Assembly: GCA_900553015.1 (NCBI GenBank)
Contig: USBY01000016.1
Coordinates: forward strand, 1 to 31,350
Length of the DNA stretch: 31,350 nt
DNA from: an uncultured Clostridium sp.
GTDB taxonomy: Bacteria; Bacillota; Clostridia; TANB77; CAG-508
Reading direction: 5' to 3'
Position numbers and translations under genes: made by a program. The notes under the pieces are model-generated. The model ran no database searches and was not told where the DNA came from. It was given only the letters and a program-made list of their open reading frames with translations. The first letter of the stretch is position 1. Each line of letters opens with the position of its first letter. Below are positions 1 to 7,628 of this stretch, piece after piece.

Positions 1-56
1 TAAAAATGAACCCTCCTTGTTAAACTTTTTTGTCTAACATTTTGGGTTCACTTCAT
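1..56 (-). mobile_element. Probable IS3-family (IS150-like) element terminus, body lies left of the window
   Basis: Read on the minus strand from about 56, the sequence starts TGAAGTGAACCCAAAATG, then TTAGACA, an A-run and GTTTAAC, and ends in an AAGGAGGG ribosome site followed by GTTCA. TGAACCC (7-13) and GGGTTCA (44-50) are inverted copies. This layout (TGAA...CCC, GTTAGACA, A-run, then a second arm of the inverted sequence) is what I know from the left ends of IS3/IS150-type elements, where the transposase orfA starts shortly after. No transposase codons fall inside the window, so the call rests on the terminus alone. It could instead be a simple terminator hairpin. Confidence 0.45.
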
Positions 57-128
57 TTAATAAATCTGTTTTTTTTATTTCTATTGTGATATAATTCGAG
101 TAAATATTAAAATAAGGAAGTAAATATT

Positions 129-485
129 ATGAGTGATGATACTATAATTATATTAAGTGCAATCCTTGCAACTATTACTCTTATAAGTTTAAGAGCGATA
201 ATTTATATTATAAAAACATGGCAATATAGTAAAATTGCAAAAAATAGTAAAGCTAGAATGGAAGAATTAGAAAAGTTGGAAGAAGCAGGAATAATAAAAA
301 CTGTTGTAATAGATTTAGAAAACGAAAAATATAGAGTAAGAAACCCTTCGGATTTTAATGGCTTAATAATAGATGGTGAAAAATATAATGATTTAACATC
401 TTGGTTTATAAAGAAAAGAGAAGGTTTATATATTATAGGAAAACAAGAAAACTATATAATAAAATTACTAATAAATAAAAATTAG
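129..485 (+). CDS. Small membrane-anchored protein of unknown function
   Basis: 118 residues, not recognised. Residues about 6-28 form one hydrophobic membrane segment, followed by a basic stretch (KTWQYSKIAKNSKAR) that would favour a cytoplasmic tail. The tail has a short charged helix (about 42-55) and then alternating beta-like segments to the C terminus. The start is the ATG after AAGGAAG at 114-120. A TATAAT -10 box lies at 90-95 with a poor -35. The stop is 42 bases before the next gene, so the two may be co-transcribed. Codon use is native and AT-rich. It sits beside the probable IS end but shows no sign of truncation. Confidence 0.7.
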   Translation: MSDDTIIILSAILATITLISLRAIIYIIKTWQYSKIAKNSKARMEELEKLEEAGIIKTVVIDLENEKYRVRNPSDFNGLIIDGEKYNDLTSWFIKKREGLYIIGKQENYIIKLLINKN

Positions 486-527
486 TTTATGACAAAAGAA
501 AATTATAAAATAATAGGGGTAATAAAT

Positions 528-1457
528 ATGGAAGAGCAAAAGATAAAAGAAATAATAGAAGAAATACCGCAATATAAAGTAAATAAGATAGCAAACGAAA
601 TCGCTATAAGAATTACAAATGTATTTACAGAATTAAAAGAGCAATATGATGAATTATTAAAAAAATTAGAGCAATGTCAAATAAAAATTGCAAAATTTGA
701 AGATGAAAATATGTCTCATTATTATTCAAAAGGAGTTATATATTTTTCTAATAAAATTCATACAAATTCAATAAACGAAGTTTTAGTCATAGAATATTTA
801 CATTTTTTACAAGATGGAAGGGAACAAACTTGTTTTCAAGAGTCTTTAAATAACTTTGCAGCTAAACTTTTAACTCAAGAATTAAAAGAAAGAATGAATG
901 TATTTGGAATATTTTTATCTTCTTTAATAGAAGGAGATTATGCATTATTAGTTAATCTAATTATGCAAATAGATTTTTTAGTCGGCAGAAAAGAATTTGT
1001 AGAAACTGTTATAAATAACAAAGATGATTATTATGTATTAATAAACAAAATTTCAAATGGAAATATAGATAGACTTACAGGCGATTTCAGAAAATTATAT
1101 TATCTAATACTAGATTACAAAACTACAGACGATTTGTATAAAGTAGAGCAAGAAATTAAAGAAATGTATTTTAGTATTCAAAATTATATTATGAAATTTT
1201 ATTTTTACTATATGCCAATTCATATAACTGATGAACAAGAAATACAGGAAGCAAAGCAAAAATTGGAAGGATTAAAGAGTTATAGAGGTGTTGTAGAAGA
1301 AGATAAGTTTTATGAAGAAGGTTATCAAAAAATATTAGAAAGTTTAAATAAAAAAGAAAAACAACTTAAGAAAAAGAATAGCAAAAATGCACTAGCTATA
1401 ATATATAAAAACAGATTAATAGCATTTATTAAGAAACTATTATCTTTTGATAATTAG
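528..1457 (+). CDS. Degenerate metallopeptidase-like protein (HExxH lost its first His)
   Basis: 309 residues from the ATG at 528, chosen because AGGGGT lies just upstream; the in-frame ATG at 489 has no comparable site. The N terminus (about 1-60) is helical and charged, with a possible coiled coil. Around residues 83-112 it reads NEVLVIEYLHFLQ...CFQESLNNF, then SLIEGDYALLVNLIMQIDFLVG and a lysine-rich tail. This order resembles clostridial gluzincin-type proteins that have a HExxH helix followed by a NEGxTEY-type motif with the third zinc ligand. Here the helix is IEYLH: the Glu and second His remain, the first His is Ile. I infer a non-catalytic relative. The C terminus has a hydrophobic stretch (LAIIYKNRLIAFIKKLL), perhaps membrane-associated. 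The family assignment is by pattern only. Confidence 0.6.
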   Translation: MEEQKIKEIIEEIPQYKVNKIANEIAIRITNVFTELKEQYDELLKKLEQCQIKIAKFEDENMSHYYSKGVIYFSNKIHTNSINEVLVIEYLHFLQDGREQTCFQESLNNFAAKLLTQELKERMNVFGIFLSSLIEGDYALLVNLIMQIDFLVGRKEFVETVINNKDDYYVLINKISNGNIDRLTGDFRKLYYLILDYKTTDDLYKVEQEIKEMYFSIQNYIMKFYFYYMPIHITDEQEIQEAKQKLEGLKSYRGVVEEDKFYEEGYQKILESLNKKEKQLKKKNSKNALAIIYKNRLIAFIKKLLSFDN

Positions 1458-1475
1458 AATAATAAGGTGAAATAA

Positions 1476-2180
1476 ATGAACAGTTTAAAAGAAATTATAA
1501 ATAAAAGTAAAAGTGTGGTTTTCTTTGGTGGGGCAGGAGTTTCTACAGAAAGTGGAATTCCTGATTTCAGAAGTAAAGATGGACTATATAATCAGCAATA
1601 TAAATATCCTCCAGAAGAAATATTAAGCCATACTTTTTTTATTAATCATACTGAAGAATTTTATGAATTTTATAAAGATAAAATGAATTCATTAAAATAT
1701 GAACCTAATATTACACATATCAAGCTAGCAAAACTAGAACAAAAAGGAATATTAAAAGCTATAGTAACTCAAAATATTGATGGGTTGCATCAAAAGGCAG
1801 GCTCCAAAAATGTTCTAGAGATTCATGGCAGTGTACATAGAAATTATTGTATGAAATGTGGCAAGTTTTATGATGCAGAATATGTGTTTAATTCAGTAGG
1901 TGTTCCAAAATGTACATGTGGAGGAATTATTAAACCTGATGTTGTTTTATACGAAGAGGGCTTAAATGAAGATATATTAGAAGAGGCTATATATCAAATT
2001 TCTAATTGTGATACATTAATCGTTGGAGGAACATCATTAACAGTGTATCCTGCAAGTGGACTTATTAGATATTATAATGGAAACAACTTGATTTTAATAA
2101 ATAAAGATGCTACTCCTTTTGATAATGTGGCAAATTTAGTTATTAAAGATAGTTTAGGAAATATATTTAAAAATATTTAG
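1476..2180 (+). CDS. cobB: NAD-dependent protein deacylase, sirtuin (Sir2) family
   Basis: 234 residues, normal for a bacterial sirtuin. Sirtuins remove acyl groups from lysines of cytoplasmic proteins using NAD+, giving nicotinamide and O-acyl-ADP-ribose. Visible motifs in order: GAGVSTESGIPDFRS (20-33) for NAD binding, TQNIDGLHQKAG (98-109), the catalytic HGS histidine at 117, four zinc cysteines at 125, 128, 146 and 148 (the last pair is CxC), and GGTSLTVYPA (184-193). The start follows AAGGTG. The stop is 11 bases before the DUF362 gene, suggesting one transcript. All catalytic parts are intact. Substrates cannot be read from sequence; acetyl-CoA metabolism enzymes are a reasonable guess given pta-ackA elsewhere in the window. 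Confidence 0.95.
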   Translation: MNSLKEIINKSKSVVFFGGAGVSTESGIPDFRSKDGLYNQQYKYPPEEILSHTFFINHTEEFYEFYKDKMNSLKYEPNITHIKLAKLEQKGILKAIVTQNIDGLHQKAGSKNVLEIHGSVHRNYCMKCGKFYDAEYVFNSVGVPKCTCGGIIKPDVVLYEEGLNEDILEEAIYQISNCDTLIVGGTSLTVYPASGLIRYYNGNNLILINKDATPFDNVANLVIKDSLGNIFKNI

Positions 2181-2191
2181 GAGGAATAAAG

Positions 2192-3322
2192 ATGGAAGAA
2201 AAAGCAAAAGTATATTTTACAGATTTTAGAGCATTACCAGGAACAAATTTACAAAAGAAATTAGAAAAATTAATGAAGAAAGCAGGAATTGAAAATATTG
2301 ATTTTGAAAATAAATTTGTTGCAATAAAAATTCATTTTGGAGAACCAGGTAACTTGGCTTATCTAAGACCTAATTATGCAAAAACTGTAGTTGATGTTGT
2401 TAAAAAATTAGGAGGTAAACCATTTTTAACTGATTGTAATACTTTATATGTTGGACAAAGAAAAAATGCTTTAGATCACCTTGAAGCTGCATACGAAAAT
2501 GGGTTTAGTCCATTTTCTACTGGATGTCATGTAATTATAGGTGATGGGTTAAAAGGAACCGATGATATAGAAGTACCAGTAGAAGGTGGAGAGTATGTAA
2601 AAACTGCTAAAATTGGAAGAGCCATAATGGATGCAGACATATTCATTTCTTTAAATCATTTTAAAGGACATGAGGCAGCAGGTTTCGGTGGAGCTTTAAA
2701 AAATATTGGAATGGGATGTGGTAGTAGAGCTGGAAAGATGGAACAACATCGTTCTGGTAAACCATCTGTTGATTTAGAAAAATGTAAAAAATGCCATTTA
2801 TGTGCTAAAAACTGTGCACATGGTGCGATTTCATTTGATGAAAACGGAAAAGCGCATATAGATCATAACAAATGTGTTGGCTGTGGTAGATGTTTAGGTG
2901 CTTGTAATTTCGATGCAATCTATAATAATAATTCTCATGCAAATGAATTATTAAATAAGAAAATGGCAGAATATTCAAAAGCAGTATTAGATGGAAGACC
3001 AAACTTTCATATTAATTTAGTTCTAGATATTTCACCATATTGCGATTGTCATGCAGAAAATGATGTTCCAATATTACCAGATATAGGAATGTTTGCAAGT
3101 TTTGATCCAGTAGCATTAGATCAAGCATGTGCGGATGCATGTAATGCTGCGCAACCTATACCTGGAAGCAAATTAGATGAAAACATGCATTCAAAAGATT
3201 TTGAAGATCATCATGACCACTTTAAAAACACAACACCACAGAGTGAATGGAAATCTTGTCTAGAACATGCAGAGAAAATTGGACTAGGTACTAGACAATA
3301 TGAAATTATAAAAGTTAATTAA
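2192..3322 (+). CDS. DUF362 domain protein with 2x[4Fe-4S] ferredoxin module
   Basis: 376 residues. The DUF362 fold covers about 5-180 and resumes after the ferredoxin insert. Two complete [4Fe-4S] motifs are seen: C198-x2-C201-x2-C204-x3-C208 followed by A, and C228-x2-C231-x2-C234-x3-C238. Proteins of this family are common in anaerobes and are thought to act in cytoplasmic redox chemistry; no reaction is established that I can assign. The start has a strong AGGAGG seven bases upstream and lies 11 bases after the sirtuin stop, so the pair is probably co-transcribed. The 3' end overlaps the convergent deacetylase gene by 8 bases. His and Cys residues are frequent in the C-terminal half (CDCHAEN), which may bind metal. 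Confidence 0.9.
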   Translation: MEEKAKVYFTDFRALPGTNLQKKLEKLMKKAGIENIDFENKFVAIKIHFGEPGNLAYLRPNYAKTVVDVVKKLGGKPFLTDCNTLYVGQRKNALDHLEAAYENGFSPFSTGCHVIIGDGLKGTDDIEVPVEGGEYVKTAKIGRAIMDADIFISLNHFKGHEAAGFGGALKNIGMGCGSRAGKMEQHRSGKPSVDLEKCKKCHLCAKNCAHGAISFDENGKAHIDHNKCVGCGRCLGACNFDAIYNNNSHANELLNKKMAEYSKAVLDGRPNFHINLVLDISPYCDCHAENDVPILPDIGMFASFDPVALDQACADACNAAQPIPGSKLDENMHSKDFEDHHDHFKNTTPQSEWKSCLEHAEKIGLGTRQYEIIKVN

Positions 3323-4163
3323 TCTTTTGGAAAAAGTTATATGTGCTAATATAACTTGGTCTATTATATCTTTTTAATAAATATAAGGAATTAGGATTTT
3401 TAGTTAGTTTATTAATGCCTTGTTCACAAGATAAACTTGCTTTAAAACCTAATTCTTTTATTATGTCTAATGATGCATTACTAATTCCTCCAAATGGATA
3501 TGTAAAACATTGTGGAGTATAATTAGTATTTTCTTCGAATTCTTGTTGAAGTTTTAAAATATCATCTTTTAAAATATTTTTATAATGTTCGTCTGTTTCA
3601 CCTTTTATTTTCTTTGTACCAATTCTTTTTCCAGTATTACTATGCAAGTTATATGTATGGTTTTGAAATTCTATACGTCCAGTATCCATTAATTCTTTAA
3701 TATCTTTCCATCTTAAATACGAGTAGTTTAAATTTGCTTCATCTGTTTCGGTAAATTTATCTGTATATGAACCTACAATTGATATAACAGCTTTCATATC
3801 ATACTTTTCTAGTAAAGGAAATAAATAACCATAATTATTGTAATGTCCATCATCAAAGGTTAATACTATTGGCTTTTCTGGTAAAGGCTTATCATCATAT
3901 ACATAAGAAATTAAAGCAGCTATTGTAACTGTAGTATAGCCTTTATCTTTAATATATTTTAAATCCTCTTCTAGAACAGTAGGAGTAACAGTATATTTAT
4001 TAGACCTCGAAGGATCTTTTAAAATACTATGATACATAATTATTGGAACTTCTATATAATCCTCAGAAGTTGCAATAACAATAGAAATACCAACAGTAAG
4101 AAATGTGACTAATAATGTTAAAAAAAGTAATATTTTAGATAAATGTATAACTTTAATTTTCAA
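3315..4163 (-). CDS. Membrane-anchored polysaccharide deacetylase (NodB/CE4)
   Basis: 282 residues. Residues about 8-31 are one hydrophobic signal-anchor segment, which places the enzyme outside the cell. The NodB domain follows: IIMYHSI (41-47), LTFDDG (101-106) with catalytic/metal Asp104-Asp105, the metal-binding HTYNLH motif (His169, His174), and TYPFGG (221-226). CE4 enzymes remove N-acetyl groups from peptidoglycan or other N-acetylated glycans, so a role in cell-wall or spore-wall modification is likely but not proven. The start is a TTG with AGGAGG upstream on the minus strand. Its last codons overlap the DUF362 stop and contain a 9-bp hairpin (3333-3356). Motif positions are complete and the protein looks functional. 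Confidence 0.93.
   Translation of the reverse strand: MKIKVIHLSKILLFLTLLVTFLTVGISIVIATSEDYIEVPIIMYHSILKDPSRSNKYTVTPTVLEEDLKYIKDKGYTTVTIAALISYVYDDKPLPEKPIVLTFDDGHYNNYGYLFPLLEKYDMKAVISIVGSYTDKFTETDEANLNYSYLRWKDIKELMDTGRIEFQNHTYNLHSNTGKRIGTKKIKGETDEHYKNILKDDILKLQQEFEENTNYTPQCFTYPFGGISNASLDIIKELGFKASLSCEQGINKLTKNPNSLYLLKRYNRPSYISTYNFFQKIN
3333..3356. terminator. Hairpin in overlapping 3' ends of DUF362 and deacetylase genes
   Basis: AAGTTATAT (3333-3341) and ATATAACTT (3348-3356) pair perfectly over a 6-base loop. It lies 11 bases past the DUF362 stop and inside the last codons of the opposite-strand deacetylase. A T-rich run (ATATCTTTTT) follows further downstream. The AT-only stem makes it a weak terminator candidate. 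Confidence 0.4.
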
Positions 4164-4262
4164 AATTATCCTCCTAAATAAAATCTTAATAAATTGTATA
4201 CTTTTTCCTTAATATTTATGTGCTAATATATGAACAGTAAAAACAATAGGGAGGGGAAAGAC

Positions 4263-5175
4263 TTGAAAAAGATTGTATTAAGATGTGAAAATTTAAAAAA
4301 GAATTTTCGGTCAGAAAGAAATTTTAAAAGGTGTATCATTACAATTATTGGAAGGAGATATTTTAGGATTTATAGGTCCGAATGGTGCTGGTAAAACAAC
4401 TACTATAAAACTTATACTAGGACTTCAAAATATAACTTCTGGAAAGGTATATATTAATGGATATGATATAGAGGAAAACTTTAAAAAAGCAATAGAAAAT
4501 GTAGGAACAATAGTAGAGAGTCCTGATTTATATATGTATATGTCTGGTTATGAAAATTTAAAATTAGTAGCTAACTTATATAAAAATGTTGACAAGAAAA
4601 GAATTGATGAAATCGTTAAATTAGTTGGGCTAGAAAACAGAATAAAAGATAAGGTTTCTAAGTACTCATTAGGAATGAGACAAAGATTAGGAATTGCTCA
4701 AGCATTATTGCACAGACCTAAATTATTAATATTAGATGAACCAACAAATGGGTTGGATCCTGAAGGAATAAAAGAAGTAAAAGTATTGCTTAAAAAATTG
4801 GCTGAACAAGAAAATATGGCAATTTTAATATCTAGCCATAATTTAGCAGAGCTAGATACATTCTGTAATAAGATATCAATTATTAAGAATGGTGAAATAG
4901 TAGAAACAAATGATATAGATGCATTCAAAAAAGATATTAAAAACAATTGTTATATATTAGAAGTAGAGGATTCTAGTGTAATAGGCTCTATTATAGATTA
5001 TAAGATGGATATTTTAACAGAAACAGAAGTTAGAGTTTATATAGAGAAAGAAAAAGTTCCTCTTCTAATTAAAGAATTAGTTTTACGAAATGTAAAAATA
5101 TATAATGTTTCTGAAGAAAATTTAAGCTTGGAAGATGCATTCTTAAAGAAAACAGGGGGTAATGTAATTGAGTAA
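4263..5175 (+). CDS. ABC transporter ATP-binding protein, interrupted by a +1 frameshift at 4308
   Basis: ATPase subunit of an ABC-2 (bacitracin-type) exporter. The intact frame from 4348 has Walker A (GPNGAGKTT), signature (SLGMRQRLG) and Walker B (LLILDEPTNGLDP), but begins too late for the family. Upstream, TTG at 4263, preceded by GGGAGGGG, encodes KKIVLRCENLKKNF in another frame. Dropping the C at 4308 joins it to GQKEILKGVSLQLLEGDILG, the expected first strand and A-loop of an ABC domain, giving 303 residues. As written the gene is broken: only the downstream frame, possibly from the TTG at 4348, is continuous. This may be a sequencing or assembly error, a recent pseudogene, or a slippage site; the single extra C favours error. 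The C-terminal 70 residues are a regulatory tail. It overlaps the permease gene by 8 bases. Confidence 0.9.
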
Positions 5176-6619
5176 GTTAATAAAAAATGAGTTAATAAAG
5201 ATTTTTTCAAAGAAAAGTATGATTGTTATTGGAGTAATTATTTTAGTTATAATAATAGGATTTAATGTTTTAAACAAAATAAGTCAAAATATGTCAAATT
5301 CATATTCTGCATATTCAGAAGGTTATATACAATATTTAGATGAAGAATTATCAAATTTAGACCCTAATAAACCTTCAGATATAAATAAATATGTAGAAAC
5401 TAAATCACAAAAAGATCTAGCAACTCTTGCAAAAGATTATAAAGAGACTAGCTGGCAAGCAGAAGTAATAGGAACAGTTATTTCTCCTATAATAGAGGAA
5501 ATGAACAATTATGAATATATAGATAAAAATAATGAAGCACTTACTACTTCTAAGGCTCAATATGATGAAATGCTTACAGCTTTAAAAAATAACGATTGGA
5601 AGTATTTTGCAAATAAAGAATTAGAAAATATAAATACACAAATAGAAGAATTGAATACTTTAATAGCACAAGATAGTGAAAATGAAGATTTAAAAACTCA
5701 ATTAAAGAGTTTAGAGCTACAAAAAGAAGTAGTTAATTTAAGATTAGATAAGAACATTAATTATGGTAGTGATAACTATAAAAGTATAGCTGTACAAAAT
5801 TATAGAATGTATATGGGTAATTATATTCAATCATCACAAGGTAAAAATTTAACAGATGAAGAAAAATCAGAAATAAATGGATATTTAGAAAATGCTAATT
5901 TATATAAATATGATTTATATAATGACACAGAATATCAAAATACTGCTACAGCAAATTATACTTTCCAAAATTCAATAGGCACATATATCGCAATTATAGT
6001 TATGGTTGTTGTTATAGTTGCTGGAGTTTCAATTAGTGAAGAGTTTAATAAAGGTACTGTAAAATTACTATTAGTTAGACCATATAGTAGAACTAAAATA
6101 CTTATTTCAAAATTAATTGCTGTATTTATAACAATGCTTGTTACTACAGTTGCAATTTTATTATTACAATTTATTATTGGTGGAATTGTATATGGCTTTG
6201 GAACTTATATGATGAATGTTGTACAGTTTGATTTTACAACTAATAGCATTATTACATTAAATATTTTTGCATATCTTGGTTTAATATTTATATGTAAATT
6301 ACCAATATTTATTTTAATTGGAACATTAGCTTTTGCATTAAGTACACTTTTCTTAAATTCACCACTTGCAGTTGCATTACCTATACTTGGATACATGGGT
6401 AGTGATGTGATTAATATGATTGCTATATCTTATAAATGGGACTGGGTAAAATATTTTGTAACACCTAACTGGGATTTAAGCCAATATTTATTTGGTGGAA
6501 CTCCAATGTTTAGTGGAATTAGCATTGAATTTTCTATAACTATTTGTGCAATATATTTTGTAATCATGCTAGCAGCTTCTATAGTTTCATTTAAGAAGAG
6601 GAATATTAAGAATGTATAG
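5168..6619 (+). CDS. ABC-2 type transporter permease
   Basis: 483 residues, the membrane partner of the ATPase just upstream; the TTG start overlaps the ATPase stop, indicating translational coupling. Membrane segment 1 is at about 18-36. A long extracytoplasmic region follows (about 40-265) with charged, coiled-coil-like stretches. Five further hydrophobic segments follow from about 268 to 475, and the protein ends in a basic tail (KKRNIKNV). ISEEFNKGTVKLLLVRPYSR (289-308) matches the conserved cytoplasmic coupling region of ABC-2 permeases. The pair would export a peptide, antibiotic or lipid-like substrate; nothing nearby identifies it. The large external loop resembles BcrB/YhgE-like permeases. 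Codon use is native. Confidence 0.9.
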   Translation: MSKLIKNELIKIFSKKSMIVIGVIILVIIIGFNVLNKISQNMSNSYSAYSEGYIQYLDEELSNLDPNKPSDINKYVETKSQKDLATLAKDYKETSWQAEVIGTVISPIIEEMNNYEYIDKNNEALTTSKAQYDEMLTALKNNDWKYFANKELENINTQIEELNTLIAQDSENEDLKTQLKSLELQKEVVNLRLDKNINYGSDNYKSIAVQNYRMYMGNYIQSSQGKNLTDEEKSEINGYLENANLYKYDLYNDTEYQNTATANYTFQNSIGTYIAIIVMVVVIVAGVSISEEFNKGTVKLLLVRPYSRTKILISKLIAVFITMLVTTVAILLLQFIIGGIVYGFGTYMMNVVQFDFTTNSIITLNIFAYLGLIFICKLPIFILIGTLAFALSTLFLNSPLAVALPILGYMGSDVINMIAISYKWDWVKYFVTPNWDLSQYLFGGTPMFSGISIEFSITICAIYFVIMLAASIVSFKKRNIKNV

Positions 6620-6623
6620 AATT

Positions 6624-6651
6624 TTACAATATTATGTAAATATGATATAAT
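6624..6651 (+). promoter_or_regulatory. Candidate sigma-A promoter for the high-GC gene at 6752
   Basis: TTACAA (6624-6629), 16-base spacer, TATAAT (6646-6651). A short hairpin (TATATAGA...TCTATATA, near 6693-6716) lies in the leader before the AAAGGAGG ribosome site. Confidence 0.5.
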
Positions 6652-6751
6652 TAAAAGTATCAAATCTGTTGAATGTTTCATCTCCTGTATATAGAGGACT
6701 TTCTATATATAGCAACATGGTTTGACAAAAAAATAAAGGAGGAAAAAAGAG

Positions 6752-7477
6752 ATGAAAAAATATGCAAGCGTTGAGGAAATTCGGAAGGATGCTATCGAGG
6801 TAAAAGATGGGATGATGGTCTACTGGCCGCAGGAACAGACAACTGAACCGTTGGCATTGGGAGAAATTCCGTTTAAATTCGAGCGTAAGTTCGATATGAA
6901 CAATGGTGTTCTGTCCTTCGTTCTTGACGGAAAGGTGTATGTTATTCCCGAAATGTGGGGAGCATACGCAACTTTGCAGTCAGAAGGTTTTTTCAAAAGC
7001 TACTTTTATGTGCCTTTCAGCAACGGAGATTACCCGGAGTCATATAAAGCCCAATGGAAATCGTTGCTTGAAGAGCAGAGAAAGAGCCGAAGAGAGGAGT
7101 TCCTTGAAGACTGTAAGGATTTCTGCCAGAAAAATGGGATTAAAACCATTGATCCCAAGCTCGTGGCAATCTGCTTCGAGATTCCTGAAGCTGGATTGAT
7201 AACACATCACCTTTATGGTGACAGTGTTGTATATCCGGTCTTGAACGGTATGTGCTTTGATTCCACAGCGTGTTCATGGATGGGGACATATGCAACAAAT
7301 AATGGTACATGCCAGTTCGTGTACTGTGATGGCAAAACATATGTAACCAGAAAATGGGACGTAGTCGAAGCACTTAGAGCAGCCGGGTTCAAGAGCAAGG
7401 ATCACTTCGTACCGTTGTCAAACGGTGAAGTGCCCACAGATCCGAGGTATAAAAACTTGTGGAATCTGTGCAAGTAA
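6752..7477 (+). CDS. Unknown protein with two internal repeats, high-GC foreign gene
   Basis: 241 residues, family not recognised. No signal peptide or membrane segment, so probably cytoplasmic. Residues about 53-105 and 187-240 are diverged copies of one unit: aromatic strand, DGKxYV, tryptophan-containing helix ending in (S/A)xGFxS, then F(V)P(F/L)SNG(D/E) and a Y-x4-W ending. A charged helical linker (105-130) and a Cys-rich segment (140-185) separate them. Base composition is strikingly foreign: 31 of 60 bases in 6781-6840 are G or C, versus 11 of 60 at 8221-8280. It has its own promoter, a strong AAAGGAGG site and its own terminator, so it is a self-contained single-gene unit. Function is unknown; a recognition or binding role for the repeat is only a guess. 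Confidence 0.85.
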   Translation: MKKYASVEEIRKDAIEVKDGMMVYWPQEQTTEPLALGEIPFKFERKFDMNNGVLSFVLDGKVYVIPEMWGAYATLQSEGFFKSYFYVPFSNGDYPESYKAQWKSLLEEQRKSRREEFLEDCKDFCQKNGIKTIDPKLVAICFEIPEAGLITHHLYGDSVVYPVLNGMCFDSTACSWMGTYATNNGTCQFVYCDGKTYVTRKWDVVEALRAAGFKSKDHFVPLSNGEVPTDPRYKNLWNLCK

Positions 7478-7496
7478 GTAATCTCTAACGGGAAAA

Positions 7497-7550
7497 GAAC
7501 AAACTTTGTTCGCACACCTAAGCATACAAGCTTAGGTGTGTTCCCTTTTA
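7497..7550 (+). terminator. Intrinsic terminator of the high-GC gene
   Basis: CACACCTAAG (7513-7522) and CTTAGGTGTG (7531-7540) form a perfect 10-bp stem, followed by TTCCCTTTTA. A second palindrome (GAACAAA-C-TTTGTTC, about 7497-7511) sits just upstream. Confidence 0.85.
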
Positions 7551-7628
7551 CATTAAGATTGTCACGCCTTGATTTTTAAGCAAAAAGAGACTATAATATT
7601 GTAGGAAAAATAATTAGAAGGTGTAAAA

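Noticed and set aside
489..527. Upstream ATG at 489 as the start of the metallopeptidase-like gene
   Set aside because: No ribosome site before it, while AGGGGT precedes the ATG at 528.
3340..4231. Repeated 14-mer TATGTGCTAATATA at 3340 and 4218
   Set aside because: A single 14-base match is expected by chance in 31 kb of AT-rich sequence, and no longer homology flanks it.
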